DNA of 64,000 bases from Biscogniauxia marginata. Its lineage: Eukaryota > Ascomycota > Sordariomycetes > Xylariales > Xylariaceae. The notes below the pieces were generated by a model, which saw only the letters and a list, made by a program, of their open reading frames with translations, was not told the DNA's origin and searched no databases. A program made the translations under genes and the position numbers. Where the stretch lies: positions 248,001 to 312,000 of the forward strand of contig MU404097.1 in NCBI GenBank assembly GCA_022695795.1, read 5' to 3'. Position 1 is the first letter of the stretch, and each line of letters begins with the position of its first letter. Below, in pieces: positions 12,347 to 23,986 of the stretch.

Positions 12347-15300
12347 TCACAACCAAGCCCGACTCGAGCTCAAGCGCTTATAACTGCGCCCGAAGCGGTT
12401 GCTGCTGCCACCCTTGGTATTACTGGTAGCATCGGCCAGCAGCTCGGCGCCGCCCGCGTTGGTCCGACGGCCGGGCCGGTCGCGCGCCTCCTCGAAGAAG
12501 TAGTGGTTCGACCCCGTGGCGTAGCCGAGGCGCCACGGCACCGCCATCTCGCGGGAGTCCGGGCCGCCGCCGCTGTCGTGTCCCCGGCCTTCGCTCATGT
12601 CGCTGGAGTCGCTGGTACTCCGGCTATGCTTCTTACTATGATAATCGGTATTCTTATTCCTGCTCTTGTTCTCGCCTCGGCCGAAGAGGCCGCACATGAC
12701 GGTGCCGCCCCCGATCAGGTAGGCCAGGCAGAAGACGTTGAGCGCGAAGACGAGCCCGAGGACCGGGTAGAATATTCCCTGCCACGAGGCCTCGTGCGAG
12801 GACGTGTACTGCTGCGTCTGCAGCTCCGCGTGGAACGTCTCGTATACGGCCGTGTCGAGCTTCATTTGGTCGCCGCCGTGGGTCCAGGACGGGTGATACG
12901 GGGTGTGCATGGATCCGACGACGAGGGTGCTGGATGCGAGCACCGAGAGAGCCTCGGCCATAGATGGTAGACGCGGGTCTAAGCGCGGCGCCCCTAGGAT
13001 CAGGTTTGTGAATATGCGTGCGTTGCTCGCGTTGTTGTTCTGCGTCCCGCCATTCAGGTCCATAGACAGCCGCCACTGGTCCGCCACGTTGCGCCAGTCT
13101 TTGGACGGCTCCGACGTGAGGTCCGAGAGCTCCGGCTCTACGCGCGCGTACGCGCTCTCGTCGTTTGGGTCCTCGCAATGTGCGCGCATGTGGCCGCCGG
13201 CTATGCCGGAAATGTCGAACTCGGTCGAGCATTTTGACGTCACCCAGGAGCGTAGCTCGCAGACTGTGTAGTCTTCGATAGCGGGGGACTTAGCGAGAAT
13301 ATAGATCGCGTCCGAGAAGACCACGGTCGTGTTGGTGATCATGTTATAGTCGATAGGGAACTAAATTAGCAATACCAACGTTAGTATAACTTACTTTGTG
13401 TGAAGATTCATGCACTCATGATAATGATGATGGCAACCCGGAGCTTACCAGCTGGAATACGGGCGGCCGACGGCCATATTTCTCGCCCCAGCGAAACACG
13501 TCGTCGGCCACTGTGCGGTTGAGCCACTCTGTCGGGGAAACCACCGGCACATCCTCGAACCAGTCATCAACACCGATTTGCTGGCCAGGGATCTCTGTGC
13601 TATGGTTTCTCGCAAATGGCCACTGCGTGTAGACAAGAGGGGAGAGTTCCTCCGGGCTCATGTTGACACACATGACATTCACGACAGGCGATACGACACT
13701 TGCTCGGATCGAGTACTCGCCCACGCCCATAAGATCGCTCGGCTGTAGTATGTCGTTTGCTGGGTCCGTCGCCGCGGTGTAGACACCCGGGTGAGGCATC
13801 GCTAGGGTTACGTTGTTGATAATTCTGTGGTGCTCATTAAAACTTGCTGCCGGGTCATCGAACTCGGTCTCTATCCATGTCGATATCATCGTGGTGTTGT
13901 CAAAGAGGTTGTGCTTTCCCGTGGGCCGCTCGCTGAGCCTGTCCGTCGTTGAGCTTCTCCCGTCATGGATAGTCTGCCATTCTCTCCTGTGGGATTTGCA
14001 TTAGTTGGCTCGGAAGCAGGAACGGGCTATACTACTTGATTCCTAGAGTTACGAGACGTACATGAAGGTGAGAAGATTATTATATGCTGGCCTATTGTTA
14101 GCGTACGAAAGAATGAGAGGGTTATGATACGAGAAGGAAAAGCTTACATTGACCTGAGAATTGAACATCAAGACAAGACGCAGCAGAACTCTGGTTGTCC
14201 ATCCTTACGTCTACTGGAGTAGCACACGTCTCTTTAATGAAGTAAGGGTTCGCGTACGAGCCCTGCACTAGTCCTTGTAGCTCTTGCGATTTCCATTCGC
14301 CAAACATGAGCTTCGGACTGACGATGGCATCGGATGCCGTAGTATAGAGGAGACCACACAGGGTAGCAGTTAGACTTAAAGCACCCAAAGGTGTGGTTAT
14401 AGTAGAAGGGATACCCTCCCAATATGTGAGCAAGGAACCCGGTTGCTAGAGATGAGGTTTAGTATGCTGTGGTAATGGTGGGAGGCATATGAAACTCACA
14501 ATGACCCAGTTCCTCATAGTCATCTCTGCGAGGGTTATGCCTTGGGATAGCTCGATGCAGCCCCTTCTTGTCAACACTTGGCCAAGAACTGCCACGAAGA
14601 CAGTGACGAAGGAGAGCTCAATTGACTTGGCCAGTAGGGTGCAGAGAAGGGTCGCAGTTGAAGGCGCTAAGCGCGATTCGTGGCCACTTGATATACCTCG
14701 TCCATATCGTGGCTGATAGAGGGAAACGATGAACCATATACAACTAAGGCAAGTAGAGTAGATAGATAGAGCTAGAAGAGTGACATAAAGCCAGCTCCAG
14801 CGTTTGATGTGAATATCGCGCCTCGAATGGCACTCCACGGGTGGGTGAGCTGTAAATTGGGTTAGTTTTTATAACCGAAGATCTGGGGGGATGTAGCGAA
14901 CCAGAACGTTGGGGAATGTCTTCAGCATTATCTTCCTCCTCGCTGCTGCGGTAACTGGTAGGTGGCCGGAGTGTTTCTACTGAAGTCATAAGAAAAGACT
15001 CAGCACTATGCACTGGCAGACCTCTAGTACTTTCAGCAGCATTGCTGTTTTCACCGGCAGGTGATGCACTGTGAGACCTGGAACCTAGCATCTCATGGAA
15101 CTTTGTTTGACGTCCTAGACTACGTTGCGGGAGAGCAGTACTTGAGCTGCGAACGCCTCCGAAGCTGGCGTCCAGTGGGGATGAGACGACAACATCCGGC
15201 GTGGTAATTGCGCGTTGAGTGGGCGGTTGTGGTCTGGGGCTCAAAGGAGATACAGTGGTGACAGAGCCCACCGAAAATGTAGCAGAAGAAATTCTTTTGC

Positions 15301-15523
15301 GTGAGTGTGTAGGGCGTGCGGTATTGTCTATCGGGTTTGTTGCATCTGGTATTGAGCGCGAGGTGACAGCGCTGGGTCCGGCGTTATCTCTACTGTCACC
15401 ATCATATTCGGCCTCGTTGAGCTGTACCTGACTGCACCAGGGCGAGAATGTTGAAGGCAGTAAGTAAGGTGCTTCTCTGTCATCAAATGAGACGAGGCTC
15501 GATTTCCGTGTATCGGCAGCCAT
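12347..15523 (-). CDS. Large polytopic membrane protein, 948 aa, six exons; conserved fungal family of unknown function
   Basis: Exons on the minus strand: 15523-14902, 14849-14500, 14445-14148, 14086-14062 (25 nt), 13986-13449 and 13360-12347. The introns are 52, 54, 61, 75 and 88 nt with good branch and acceptor signals, and the joined length is exactly 949 codons with stop. The first exon (207 residues) is Ser/Pro-rich, disordered and probably cytosolic. Three membrane segments follow at about 227-251, 275-300 and 340-362, with the motif TLAEMTMRNWVIQPGSLL between the second and third. A long outer domain then carries several Asn-X-Ser/Thr sites and paired cysteines, including the stretch DVFRWGEKYGRRPPVF. 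A fourth segment at about 805-837 is followed by a Ser/Gly-rich tail. I recognise this layout from hypothetical membrane proteins of Pezizomycotina but know no function. The start at 15523 is preferred because the frame has only a TTG further upstream. Confidence 0.85.
14062..14086 (-). other. 25-nt micro-exon of the membrane-protein gene
   Basis: Exon 4. It is needed to move from SGQ to the next frame: joining T | CATATAATAATC... through to ...TTCAT | GAGAGAATGG restores the conserved-looking stretch SGQSYNNLLTFMREWQTI. The acceptor is GCCAG, not the AATAG six bases earlier, which would put a shifted frame into the product. Confidence 0.7.
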
Positions 15524-18500
15524 CTGCAATTTGTCGAACGCTCAGACACTCAGACACGCTCAAGTTGCTCAACTACGCGCGCACAAGGGACGTCCGTATT
15601 GAATAATAAGAAAAAGAAATGAGGAAGGGGAATGTGTGCACATATGGATCACGCCAGCAACGAAGAGAGGATGGACCATGCTGTGCCCTACTTGTTACCA
15701 GCCTACTTGGTTGATGGGTGGAGTAGGTTGGGATGACCAAAGAGAGAATAACACGGCGCTGCTGACAAGGGATGTGGCAGAGCAAACATCAGCTACCTAC
15801 CTATTGTTAGGACCATCAGTCAGAAAAAGGAAAAGAGACTCTGTATTCCGCTAGTACATCGTAGTTTTTCATAATCGATAACCCTTGCGTCGTCTGGCAT
15901 TGAAGATGCCGTTGTTTGCTCCCCGATGCCGCAAATTAGATTGCATCGCACAGGTCAAATTGTGAGTGAAGATTGGCGATCACCCCAATACGAAGATATA
16001 GTAACACTGCAATTGAAGATGAGCATCACCCGCAGCTGTCGACCTTTCCTTTTTAAACGGGTAGCTATCTAAATTCTGACATGTACCATTTATTGCTGAC
16101 CCACATTCTCTGGATGATGGATGGAGTTTGATGTCTATCAGTTTTTTTAGTTGTAGGATAGAGAGCCTGATGCCATACTAGTGAGCACACAGCCCCTCTT
16201 AACAACCCTCCCCCCCTTAATCCCTACCTAGCTACATACCTACCTGCTACCAACAGCCCGCTCACCCCTGTTCCTGGTGGTCTTGGGAACCAGGAATGAC
16301 GGCATCGCCTGCTAGAACAGGAAACCCCACCTAGTAGTAGTTCATAAGCCACACCCTGTTCTAAAAACAGATCCAACGACGTGCCGTGCAATTGGTGTAA
16401 TTGGCATCATCCATCTTGCAGAATCTACCTAACTAACATGCTAGGTAGCGGACGGCACCGAACTGTTCTTATTCTCTCAGCTGATATCCACTACTACTGC
16501 CGCTGCTGTTGACCGCTGTTTACCACAGAGGTGATAATTCAGGCACCAGATGAGCCGCAGGAAACAGACAATGATGAAGGATTATATTTATAAGCAAGGT
16601 ATAGTATACTGTGTTAGGTTAAGTTGCATATTGATGCAGGTAGGGACACGGCCACAGCTAGCTAGCCAGCTGACATCAAGTATGCTTGCGTAAAACATAC
16701 ATTAGCATCCTGTCCTATGTGTTGTAAATTATCCATCGGCACCTTTCACGAGCTGACAATAAATATATTATTCTTCTCACACGTCCCGCAGCGGGTTTTG
16801 CCGGGGTAGGTAACCTCTTGCTTCTGATTCGTGGGGCGTTGCATACCAGCTCCCCCACACGAAGACCTGTGGGAAGAAGGGGGAAATATCGGTGTACATT
16901 AGAAACGGCAAACGTAACAACATCAGAATGATGTATTTACGCGAGATCTGAGTCCAAGATCCTGTCTTCGAATGGCCCTTTCTGTAAGTAAATAAATAAC
17001 CTTAGCACATCATCCTGGGGGGACTTCATACCGTAACGTATGGCGATGCTAAGCGGGGATCAACCAGGTATGGTATAGTGGCTCCGTGCTTGAGGGGAGG
17101 AGTAGACGGAGCCTATCATGAAGTCCGTCGTTAGCAAGGTACCGGCTGACAGACATCCATGTTGGACTCACCCGTGATACATCAGCCTCCTACTTCTTGA
17201 TACCACTTCTAGCTTGAGCTATTCTTGCGTAGTCAACTCCATCCCTGAGGCCTTCTTTCTTGGAGTCTGGGGTATTTCGTGTGTGTTCATGGAGAGCACT
17301 TAGCGATTTTCCCTTCAGCTAATATCAGGTTGACGGGCAAGCCTCCTCTTATACACTAGGACGTTGATCCCCAAAGCAAGATGTCGGTAAAGTTGGGAAC
17401 AATGAGAGTTTTACTACATCAAATCCGTTCTATAATACCTATCAAACATATGATGCAATGGTTTTATTTTACAACTAGAAGCATAAGTAACTAAACAAAT
17501 GCCATATCAATTTGGCCTAAAATTTAGCTGCTCCCTGGAGTTATTTCTTTCTGGCGCGCCAATAACCTATGCAATCGTCTACTTTTACAATACCAGATCT
17601 TGTGTTGATATGATGAAGAGACTTGTGGATGGGAGCACTCGCTGCTACTGAATAGACGAGGTCTTATCCTTCCGTGCGTCTATCTGCATATCACCAGGTC
17701 TTAATGAGAGGGTACCTTAGCCAGTGGGAACACTGCGATTTAAGGCCCGATGAGGGGGTGCCGATAATTTTGGGGACTTCTAAAGGGGCGATTATATTCA
17801 CATTCGGACACAGCTGAAGACTTGTCCCATGATGCAAAGCCATATCGACCGTAGCATAGCATCATTGGGCGAGGGCTATCTGGACAAGTGGAGATATCGT
17901 TGGTAGAGAGAATTCTTGGGATTGGTAATTATGAATCCAATCCTCTATGCTTTTAGGTTCTCGAAGGATTGGCCACTAATGAGCAAGGGATCCACGAGAA
18001 CTGCGCCTAATGGGGAAGGAATTACAAAAGAAGCTAAGAGGGAGCCTTGGCATAAACTTTACGAACCTAACGCTGCCTATATCAAATCTCTAGGTACATA
18101 TATATCTAGATACATAATTACATCTATAGAAAAAAAAAAGAACTACGAAAGGAGCATTAGGAAAAGTAATTTTAAAATATGAATTTCTAATACTTTCATA
18201 TCCTTTACACCATGCTGGTTAGGTTTAATCATGCTATTTTTGAAATATGAGGTAATCGAATAAAGGTCCAAGACTTCGTGTCAAGAGAGTGAGTGGGTGA
18301 TAACAGACTATAAGTAATGGGAGTATACAGTCACTATGTACAGGTATTAGGTAGACTGAGAATAGTCGCTAGAAATCCCCCCTCAGACTCTTGGGGGCGT
18401 ACGAAACTCCTAAATACACAATCTATTGTGGGCCCTGTCCATGTTATTTGAAGCACCTAGGTAGTTGTCAGGGTTCCAGATTCGTATTGCGCTAGTAGTG

Positions 18501-19581
18501 GGAAGGTGCGGCGATTCGGCTTAATAAACCTAGAATTAATGAGTTTCAAAGTATATCGGATTATGATAGCTGTGTTGCCGATTTATTGCTTAGGCAAAGC
18601 CCGAGAACGATAAAGACGGGGAGGGGATGTGAATCCTGGTCGTTGTTCTAGGAATTCCGAAGAGATTGAGTATAATACAGGGGATAAAATATGGACAATC
18701 AATGTTAGTCCGCGTTTTTCTATGACGGGGACTGAAACAACGCCTGAGGTTGCCCTGACTGGCGTAGTAATATTGGAAGTTGATGCCTCTACCACTTGGG
18801 CGTATACCGGCTGGAACTCTACTAGTCACAAGAAAACCCCGAGAAAGCTTCGAAGGGCAGCAAACAATAAATTTCCTGCAAATGACCTAAGATGGCAGAT
18901 ATCCGAGTCATCAATGAGATTGGCATGTGGGAAGCCCTCCATTTTGAGCGACTCGGCGACGTCACGAAGGAGGTGCGTGGCTCCTAGAAACCCCTCGGCA
19001 GTGTACAGCTTATCGCCAAGGTGACTCTTACCAGCTGCTGTCCCGTAAACCATTTTAAGCATTGCTTTGTTTGGGGGCAATCAAGAAAATCCATAATGTG
19101 CAAAAGTGTAAGTTGAAAAGATTAGGTTCTGGATGGTGGCCTGTTGGCGTGTTTCGCTTGCAGTTCCCCCCTTTTCTTTTTCTGGTTTAGCTTTTTCATG
19201 CTCAGTCGATAGGGCTCTACTCGCAAGGTTTGAGATAACATTGTATGTCTACTGTGTACTTCTAGGCAGGAGCGTATGGCATGTAGTCAAGTTTCGTAGT
19301 CCTGGTGCAAGGCCTGGAGCGCTATAAGGTCGTATTCGGAGCCTACACACCAATCAGCGTAACTGTGAATGACCCCGTGCAGCCAACAAGCACCCGAACA
19401 ACCATCCAACCAACAAACCAACCAATTGTGATGAGTCAGTTACCTCCTTTAGAGTCCCTGCGACAATGCGTTTCGGTAGGTTGCATTGATACAGCTCTTA
19501 AGGGCCTTTCGCTCCTTGCGCCGCTCTCCAATCCTTTCCTTCTCTGGTAACAATACCAAGATACGTTGCATTACACCCTGT
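15524..19581. other. Gene-poor region, about 4 kb
   Basis: No gene model is supported. The first few hundred bases are the probable promoter of the six-exon membrane-protein gene. Copies of the TACCTA motif occur around 16,224-16,250. A minus-strand open stretch of 84 codons at 18,826-19,080 (containing LGDKLYTAEGFLGATHLL) has coding-like composition and an internal GTAAGA donor-like site, but I cannot extend it into a gene or name a family; it may be a relic. Confidence 0.4.
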
Positions 19582-19940
19582 CTAATTTTCGGGACACCAG
19601 ACCGCAAACTGCGAAAGGTACTCGGGTATCTCTTCGTAGGCCTCCTCGCAGCTGAGGCCCAGCTTGGATTAGCAACGACGAACAACCACTTGTTTGCACC
19701 TGAGTCGGATGGCACCACCTCAGCAGAGTAGTAGCCGGTCTTTCTGGCGAGGACAGGGCAGTGCACGACAACACCAGAACCCGATTGTGATACAAATGAG
19801 TGCCGGGGGATAAGATCTGCAGCTTATGCATACCAAAACAACAGCTCGTTGCGGATAGACGGGCGAATATCGTCCTCGCCGACTGCTGCTGCTGTTTTGA
19901 ACCCTTCCATATTAAGTGTAACAGCTGCGGGAAGTAGCAT
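19582..19940 (-). pseudogene. Broken coding relic, C-terminal part of an unrecognised protein
   Basis: One minus-strand frame runs from ATG at 19940 (MLLPAAVTLNMEGFK...) through coding-like sequence, is cut by a single TAA at 19826-19824, then continues (AADLIPRHSFVSQ..., ...HCPVLARKTGYYSAEVVPS). Around 19,660 it loses frame, and a neighbouring frame takes over with a convincing C-terminus (SCEEAYEEIPEYLSQFAVW, then CPEN and TAG at 19584-19582). The TAA could be a CAA changed by one C-to-T step. The 17 bases around the TAA are too few for an intron, so decay is more likely than splicing, although an intron near 19,660 (CTCAG acceptor) could explain the second break. Family unknown. Confidence 0.45.
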
Positions 19941-20254
19941 ATGCTAGGCGAAGGAGCTACAATGTTGCGCATGCTTGACGCATGAAGACCGCGAGGAAAC
20001 TTATCTGAGGGCCAAGAAGCATCCAAACTATGAACCATGCTTTGTCGATATTATCACCCACTCTTCAGACTTTGAAGGCTTCGGCTATAATAATTAGGCT
20101 CAACTTTAACCATCCGAGTCTTCAATGTGGCTGCTACTGACAGCTTCGCAACAAGTACCATGGAGACGCTATTCACACCGGCACTTCACTGGTTGGCAAA
20201 CATATCAATCCACGCTATGCCCTTCGAAATGAGTCGAGGAGGCTTTCTATATAC

Positions 20255-20680
20255 TTAGTATACACTGGCCGGCATGTATTCAAAGGGCCACCCCAAGGAG
20301 TGCACTGAGCACTGGCAGTCTGTATAATCTGAGGCTGTCGCTGCGACGACGTCACAGCTCATTGGTGCTGTCTCCGTTCTCCTGGGTATGCTCGAGTAGT
20401 CACCACCCCAGATACTCGAGAATGTGTGGTCTGCCAGCGAAGACAATGGAATATTACTTACTTGAGTGGTCGCTCGATTTATCCTCTCCATCGCCTGGTG
20501 CCGAAATCTCGCCGGAAGCCCTCACATCACATCCACATTGATTTAATTTATCGACCGTGTATTTCATATCGAGCCCTTCTAGACAGCCATAATCGTTGCA
20601 GTCGGGGGCTTCATCGGGACAGCAAAGGAAATCCTTCTTTCTTCGGAACTTGGCACATAATTGTTGGGACAATTATGCTT
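20255..20680 (-). pseudogene. Cysteine-rich coding relics, probably exons of a decayed secreted protein
   Basis: Minus-strand fragments in two frames read like one protein with a one-base shift: NCPNNYVPSSEE in one frame, then DFLCCPDEAPDCNDYGCLEG and LNQCGCDVRASGE in the next. The second piece runs into a perfect GTAAGTAAT donor at about 20,465. Further downstream another short frame (QCTPWGGPLNTCRPVYTKYI, ending DSFRRA and stop) also looks coding, but my joins leave a TGA in frame. The high cysteine content and spacing suggest a secreted disulfide-rich product. I cannot name it. Confidence 0.35.
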
Positions 20681-20802
20681 CTCCTGATAGGTTGCGGCCT
20701 GCCTCGGTTCCTATCTGACAAAGACAAACTGCATCTATACTGCGGTAGGTCTTGAAATCTGGTTCGGAGCTCCGCTTGCTGTCATCGTCGTAGGCATCCC
20801 TC

Positions 20803-21097
20803 CTAGCCTGGTAGGAGTAAGTCATTGCATGTGACGTGTTTGCATGAATCATCCCCACACTCATCACAGTATGTGGGAGGCGCTTCGAAGTACTCGGGGC
20901 AATGAACGAACAGAATTTGTTCCGAACTCCCCTGCTCGATGGCGGAACTCGAAGGAGCTTTAATCTTCGTTGGCATTGGGATAACCCTCGTGATTTTAGC
21001 AGGTACAGCAGTGAATCTGTATTCCGGCTTTGGCTGGGCTAAACGCTGCTCGGCATCAGAGTCCGAGATGAGATTTGCACTACCAAGTGCCAGAAGA
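20803..21097 (-). pseudogene. Open exon-like stretch with signal-peptide end and Cys cluster
   Basis: A stop-free minus-strand run of about 97 codons without an early ATG begins directly after a good acceptor (CTGAC branch, TTTTCAG) at 21,098. Its first residues (LLALGSANLISDSDAEQ) resemble the end of a signal peptide and its cleavage region; a cysteine cluster follows near the end (CPEYFEAPPTYCDECGDDSC, then KHVTC). The upstream exon that should supply the start is not evident; MAIRMQLHHCLPRFLHEFF at about 21,360 followed by a GTAAAT donor is a weak candidate. It lies in line with the Cys-rich relics at 20,255-20,680, so all may be one gene. Whether it is broken or merely hard to model cannot be settled by eye. 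Confidence 0.35.
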
Positions 21098-22223
21098 CTG
21101 AAAACAAGTCAGCTTGAAATACGATTGTAGGAAAGGGTGAAGGGGGCAGTCAAAGATGTGCGCCGACTAGTGTGAAACCCTCGTCCCTTGGACGAGCAGG
21201 CAAGAAATCTCGTCGATTCTATATATGTGGCAAGGAATACTTGAGAGTATGAGGCCCCCAAAGAGCTAACTTGTAATGTCATCATTTACCTCTTGCCCGA
21301 ATAAGAAAAACTCATGTAGAAACCGAGGTAGACAGTGATGAAGCTGCATCCGGATTGCCATCTCCTGAAATAGGGATAAACATAAAATTTCACACTATTA
21401 TCAGATTACATTAAAACGAGGGGCAGCCTATTTTGCACCGCGTCAGTTGAAATTTCTGAATCCCGTATGTGTGAGCCCGTCACGCGATACAACAAGGATA
21501 ACTACGAATATCAAAAAGGCGTAGAGTTGAACATGGAAAAAAAAGCCCGACGCTCTACGAAGCCTAAAGGCGCGGCGGAATGCCCGATGCTATTAGCTAA
21601 AGGTAATGCTTGAAGACATCGCCCGTTCGAGTTCTTGGGGCTGGGATTAATATGGAGCCTCGCGCGCAGCTCTTTACCTAACGCTGGTTAAAGAGAGAAA
21701 GATCAAGATATCGATCAAGGCAAATTTATCGATGCGTTCTGGAGCTCAGGTGCAGTGGACCGTAAGACCACAGCGCCTCTTGAGCTTCCGGCGCCGAGTC
21801 TAGGTGGATGGTGGCTTGTCTTGAGGTGGAAGTCATGAGTAGCAAAGAGACCAAGTAAAAGCATTCCAGGTAAGGAACGACACCTGCTTGAAAACTATCA
21901 AATCAGTTCAGATAATCATAAATCTCTCTTATATAAAACCATCTGATTCCCTGATTTGACCCCTCTCATGGGATTTATGCTGTTGACTCTTGATGGGTAA
22001 GCAGACATATCTAATACCTAGTACATATAAATCACGAGTAGTTGGAATACAAGCCTCTAAGCCTGGAGATTTTGGGATCCAAATTTAGGTTAAGGAATGT
22101 CGTCCTATACATTCCTAACGGAATCTTGAAATTGTGGCCTAGTCACTAGGTAGTTTTACTCTAAGGTCGCTGTTATTGCTGTGCTACGTCAACTCTATAT
22201 AACTCTATCTTGGTCGTAAACCT
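21098..22223. other. Intergenic, 1.1 kb
   Basis: Between the Cys-rich relics and the 3' end of the tectonin-like gene. No open frame or repeat of note. Confidence 0.5.
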
Positions 22224-23121
22224 TCACCAAGCGTGCCTATGCATATATGCCTTGTGATCAGCTGTGACCTGGTATAGATACTGATCGTCGACCGATATAT
22301 ATGTAGTTCTCGACTGGCCATCAAACACCCAGGTCCATTCTTGGCCCCCTCTGTGCGCCTGAATCTTCCCGTCATTGAATAGTCGATAAACATGAGACCT
22401 CGAAGAAGCGACGAGCTGTGCCACTCTATCACCCTCGCTACCCGAGAGCGCCTCCCAGCTGTCGTTATCACGGTGCCATTTCCAAGTCTTTCCGTTCGGA
22501 TATCTTGTCATGAGCCACCCTGGTCCTGCCACTAGATCCCTATTATAATTGTTGCCGTCGATCTTCGTCCAGTCGTCATTTCCATTGTAGATATATACGG
22601 AGCCCCAGTAATCAATAGAACAGGACTGGTAGTATGTTCCCATGTAGTTGGCCACTCGGGAGTTCGTGTGGTTTTTAGAATCCATGTTAGAACTCCATGA
22701 ACCATCGCCGACTCGACTATAGATATAACCATCTGCGTCAATAATGACGAGATAACCCCTCGAGATGCTGAAGTGCTCAACGCTAGTGGGGCATCCCATG
22801 CGAATGAGACTTTTCTCGCCATAACAACGCACAATATCCTTCTTTCCGTACGGGCCCCAGTAAATTGCATAGAGATACCCCTCGTCGGACTTAGGTGGGT
22901 CATCTGTACATGATAAAGGTATCTCCATGTCGTCGGGTGCTGCATCGTCTGTCGTCTTGTCGAGGAACATGTACCGCGTCAAGTGATTGTCGATCTTGAT
23001 TTGCGCATATACATGGTCATTGGAACCACATACACGCATCAAATTTTTATCTGAGAAAATAACTTCTAGACACTGTTAGAACGTTTTTGGATCTTTCGCT
23101 CTTGGCGAGCTTACCTGGCAT
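22224..23121 (-). CDS. Tectonin-like beta-propeller protein, 277 aa, 7-nt first exon
   Basis: Exon 1 is only 7 nt (23121-23115, ATGCCAG). A 64-nt intron follows (GTAAGC donor, TCTAAC branch, TTCTCAG acceptor), then exon 2 at 23050-22224. The join gives MPDKNLMRVCGSNDHVYAQ... and 834 nt in frame. The alternative is an ATG at 23039 inside exon 2, which would drop the first six residues. The protein consists of about five or six repeats of roughly 40-45 residues, each with an aromatic-rich strand and a Gly/Asp turn (YLVIIDADGYIYSRVGDGSW, VYRLFNDGKIQAHRGG, YLYQVTADHKAYMH). This pattern is typical of tectonin/tachylectin-type or similar beta-propellers, which often bind sugars. No signal peptide is seen, so it is probably cytosolic. 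Sugar binding is an inference. It is divergently arranged with the orphan gene at 23,987. Confidence 0.75.
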
Positions 23122-23986
23122 TTCTACTTGAAGGGGAGACAGGATATGAACATAAGACCTACGAAGAAAGATGATACGAGGACTAGGGTAACTAATCGGT
23201 ATAAGCTTGATCGAGCTAGCTATATATGTGACAATAGAAATATGGAATATTCTATTCTGTCCTTATGTCCGACACAACTTAGTAAGGCTGAGTCCCCTTG
23301 GGTTGAATGCTGCTAAACTGCACGCCCGAGCCCGAGATCACCAATGCACAATGCTGCCACTGAGATAAATTTGTTGGACCGATTATTCCCTCATGTATTC
23401 GGGCCTAGCATGTCACGCCAATGACAATTCCATAACCTACATGGATATAAATGAAACAGTCCTATATGGTACACTATGTGGTATATATTAGCTTACGGGC
23501 TCGGACAATATTCGGGAACATCTCCCAGCTGAAAGCTGAGATGCGCCAAGTTCTATTGGCAGGTTCCTATGCAAATATGGTGCTTCGATCACCACAGGTG
23601 ATATCAAGTTGTCCTCCGATAGGCCGTATATAGGTTGTTGGTATCTAATAGGAACTTCGCAGCGGATGAGACAATTTTGGTAGGTGCTAATCTGCTTTGA
23701 TTCGACTACTATTTGGCTTGTTGCATTCGGTAACATATGAGGGCTGTAAGCTGCATGAGTCCTACAGTATGATGCGTCGCTGGATGTGAGAGATGTCCAG
23801 CTCATTATTGGTAACATTGTGAAACTGGCGTGAGGGACACTGACCACAGAACTGATTCCTCTCCGTCCAATTTTCGTGGCAACTCGCTTTTATAAATTGA
23901 GTGTTTTTGAACAATCAGAGGAGTTTGCTAATTTATCGTGAGCCAACACATTCTTTCTCAAAATACTCTCAAGGTAATAGCCTACG
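23122..23986. promoter_or_regulatory. Shared divergent promoter region, 865 bp
   Basis: It lies between the minus-strand tectonin-like gene and the plus-strand orphan gene, so it must hold both promoters. A TATA-like TATAAATT at 23,891-23,898 is about 90 bases ahead of the orphan's ATG. No open frame in it is convincing. Confidence 0.55.
23891..23898 (+). promoter_or_regulatory. TATA-like box of the 590-aa orphan gene
   Basis: TATAAATT, 88 bases before the ATG at 23,987. Position and sequence fit a fungal core promoter; function is inferred. Confidence 0.4.

Noticed and set aside
12332..12970. A 212-codon plus-strand frame opposite the last exon of the membrane-protein gene
   Set aside because: Antisense shadow of a well-supported exon; Ala/Val/Arg-rich with no motif.
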